A stretch of 64,000 nucleotides of DNA, taken from Marsupella aquatica. Lineage: Eukaryota; Marchantiophyta. The notes beneath the pieces were generated by a model. That model made no database searches, was not told the DNA's origin, and worked only from the letters and a program-made list of their open reading frames with translations. The DNA is taken from positions 3,782,001 to 3,846,000 of the forward strand of contig OZ316896.1 in assembly GCA_973895155.1 (NCBI GenBank), given 5' to 3'. Both the position numbers and the translations under genes were made by a program. This document shows, one piece after another, positions 61,671 through 64,000 of this stretch; position 1 is the stretch's first letter, and the number at the start of each line of letters is the position of its first letter.

Positions 61671-61885
61671 CGTTACTCGGATCTCACTGGGCAGTGTGAG
61701 GATCTCACTTGGGAAATGTGGCGAAGCTACGCGACAACCTTTACGAGCTGTGGAGAGTCAAAAGAGCCAATTCCGACGAGAAATGTGGAGCGCTGTGCAC
61801 ATTAAAGAAACTGCATTTTTTTATGGCAACGGCGAGCATGCGGCTCGAAGCTGCCCAATTGCAGAATTTTTCCTCTCTTTCCAGG

Positions 61886-62700
61886 TGACAACGCGCATTC
61901 AAAGACCTTTTTTTTATTCTGTTGTCTTCCGTGGGGGCTACTTCCGGGTTTGCGTCTTTTTAGAGTATTTTTTTAAGGATTTTACTTTTTCGGCACAGTG
62001 GCGAATGTAAAGTGCGCCAAGGAGAAGATGCTCAAAAGATTCCGTATTTGATTATTTTCCTAATCGTCAGATCTCCCTAGATTTAAGGGTGACCGTTAGA
62101 TTCTGGCCTGGGTCTAGGTGGAACACTGGCTAATGAGATAGCAAAATAATACCAAATTTTCCCCAAAAGTGGGAAAAGATTTTTGGGGAAGTGTAATTTA
62201 GCCTATTTTTGCCACTGCATGCATCTGTTGACCATAATTAGTGTGTGATAAACACTAATTCGAGAGCGCTTATTTTCAAGGTATACTAGCAAATTAGTCA
62301 CACTAAATTTGTGCTAACACTATTCCATGTGCCACAATGCACATTCAAAAACTTTTTCTAAAATTCTGTTGTCTTTAGTGCAGGCTATTTCCCGGTTTGC
62401 ATCAGTTCAGTCTAATTAGTGTGACTAACACTAATTCAAGAGTGCCTATTTTCAAGGTCTTCTCATGAATTAGTGTTAATTAGTCACACTAATTTTGTGA
62501 TAACACTATGTCATGTGCAACAAAGTGCATTAAAAGACTTTTTTATTCTGTTGCCTTTAGTTGGGCTAGTTCCTGGTTTGCATCTATTCACCATAATTAG
62601 TGTGATTAACACTAATTTGAGAGTGCTTATTTTCAAGGTCTACTCATGAATAAGTGTTAGTCGCACTAATTTTGTGCTACCACTATTTTTGCACATGAAA
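61886..62700 (+). repeat. Tandem repeat, about three units, period about 178-186 bp
   Basis: Blocks recur at 62330 and 62516 (tgc.acaa.gc.catt, then attctgttg(t/c)cttt, then cggtttgcatc), and acactaattcgagag-type blocks at about 62252, 62429 and 62608. A first, partial and more diverged copy begins near 61886. The many attagtgtgactaac inversions within units give short palindromes. Confidence 0.8.
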
Positions 62701-63044
62701 TATTGTTCATATGGTTTTGAGAGTGGAAAAATAGAGAGAAAATAAATATTTTTAAAAATTTCACAAGAATTGTGTTACTTTGGACACAATTCATTCTTGT
62801 GAATTTTAGTACCAATTTAAAAAAGTGCAGAAAAGACTGTAATGAAAAAAAGACAAAATTGGTGTTATTAATTTGGACTCAAAATCAAATTAATTTACCA
62901 AAATTAGTGTTGACTCTAATTCTTGCATAACACTGATTACACTCATTTTTACATTTAGTGTTATGTAAGAGTTAGAGTTAACACAGATTATGGTGAAGAG
63001 TGGTAACTTTTTTCTTTTTGAGAAAAATTACTTTTGCTTGTTAC

Positions 63045-63365
63045 TCTTCTATCCATAGTAGCCAAAGAGTTTCTTAAGTTACCTTGGTAAATGTTAGAGT
63101 AGTTGAAGAGTTTATTTTTACTTGTCAATTATAAAAAATGTGTAAAATAAATTAAAAATTGAAAGAGATTACCAGAAAACACTCATATATCAATCACAAC
63201 TCATTCAAAGATTATTTTCTTTCACCCCTATTTACCTTTTTCTTTGTCTGCTTGAAATGTTACTTTTCAGTTTTCCATTGCTTTTACATTTAAGGGTCAA
63301 ACTGTTTTTCTTTGTCTTGCCTCAAACACAAATATTCAAATTTGGTTCTTCTTGCAGAACTAACG
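63045..63365 (-). repeat. Dispersed repeat, inverted partner of 21.26-21.63 kb
   Basis: Reverse complement shares ordered blocks with 21256-21626, including tcaaatttggttcttcttgc. Confidence 0.75.
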
Positions 63366-64000
63366 GTTGGAGTAGACTACTTCATCAATTATCAGTTACT
63401 GATAACTGATAATTGCTATCAGCGACTGATATCAATTATTAATTTGTTCGTCCTTAGTTTTTTTGTAATCTCAGCTGAGTAGCTGAGATAGGCCTCTGCA
63501 CCTTTGTGCATCTCAATTGGGCAGTTGAGATTGGCCCAAACTTGGCTGACCTCGCCAAGAGGGGTGTTCGGACAGGAAAAAACAAAAACCAAAACCAAAA
63601 ATTTGGAAAAAAAACTTCCCAATATTACATGTCTGTAACATATGTGCATAGCTAATCTTAGCTTGCCTTGCTGAGATGGGCAGCCAATCTCAGCTGGCCT
63701 TGCCGGGATGGGCGTCTATATGGTACAGACAACCGATAGTGAAAAGAAAATCCAAAAAAAATCCTATTAAATTTTGAAATATAAATTGAATTTTTTTCCC
63801 AATGTTTTTTCCCCATTTTTTTAACTTTTTTTTCTTGCCGCAACTGGATGGTCTCTCTGAAATGATATAACAACTGATATCAAGTAAATTGATAGAGATG
63901 ACTGATAAGATAATTATACTTCTAACAATTTTTGTTTGTGATAAATCATGTTGATGTGACTACACGTGCATCCAGGAATTTTGGAAGGAACTTCTCATGA

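Larger units (their letters stand above)
61671..64000. other. Upstream flank of PHT1, AT-rich and repetitive
   Basis: No gene is supported. A 178-186 bp tandem repeat and a dispersed inverted repeat are listed separately. The last 600 bp are low-complexity AT-rich with repeated short ctgataa/ctgagat motifs. Confidence 0.6.

Overview
The window looks like nuclear DNA of a land plant. Its clear genes belong to plant families: a Dicer-like RNase III, the epsilon subunit of eIF2B, two NPF (NRT1/PTR) transporters, a germin-like protein and a PHT1 phosphate transporter. The larger ones are split by many GT-AG introns and lie in long, repeat-rich, AT-rich spacers. The germin-like and PHT1 genes are each one uninterrupted frame. 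A non-seed plant such as a bryophyte is plausible, but the sequence alone does not settle the species.

Layout. About 0.5-5.05 kb (+): the C-terminal half of a DCL3-type Dicer-like protein, with frame and splice phases intact but two catalytic glutamates of the second RNase III domain replaced. 9.12-15.61 kb (+): a complete 15-exon eIF2B-epsilon gene (745 codons). 16.89-19.92 kb (-): a non-autonomous copia-type LTR retrotransposon with 311-bp LTRs, a CAAAC target duplication, a polypurine tract, a broken gag/protease remnant and an internal 65-69 bp tandem array that seems to derive from its own coding region. 24.88-29.99 kb (+) and 49.94-55.89 kb (+): two paralogous 7-exon NPF transporters (743 and 742 residues) with identical intron phases and an unusually long charged central loop. 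Only the second keeps the full ExxE[R/K] motif. Between them lie a germin-like gene (30.92-31.61 kb, -), a single-exon RNase H-fold protein of fungal-like type with broken catalytic residues (35.38-36.10 kb, -), and a candidate two-exon gene for a 98-residue basic protein with APC/C-degron-like motifs (39.74-40.27 kb, -) that has a TATA box about 0.9 kb upstream. 59.57-61.25 kb (-): an intronless PHT1 transporter whose promoter shows a TATA box and a P1BS (PHR-binding) site.

The spacers hold many two-copy tandem duplications of 56-120 bp, several minisatellites, two dispersed repeat families present here in opposite orientation, and five short foldbacks (stems of 19-32 bp). Four of the foldbacks fall within 34.2-39.1 kb and one in the first intron of the first NPF gene.

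The genes do not form one pathway. The two NPF genes and PHT1 are all proton-coupled nutrient or metabolite importers, and the germin-like protein is predicted to be secreted. The points that most deserve a second look are the half-dead Dicer, the RNase H-like pseudoenzyme, the small degron-like protein, and the divergence of the two NPF paralogues.
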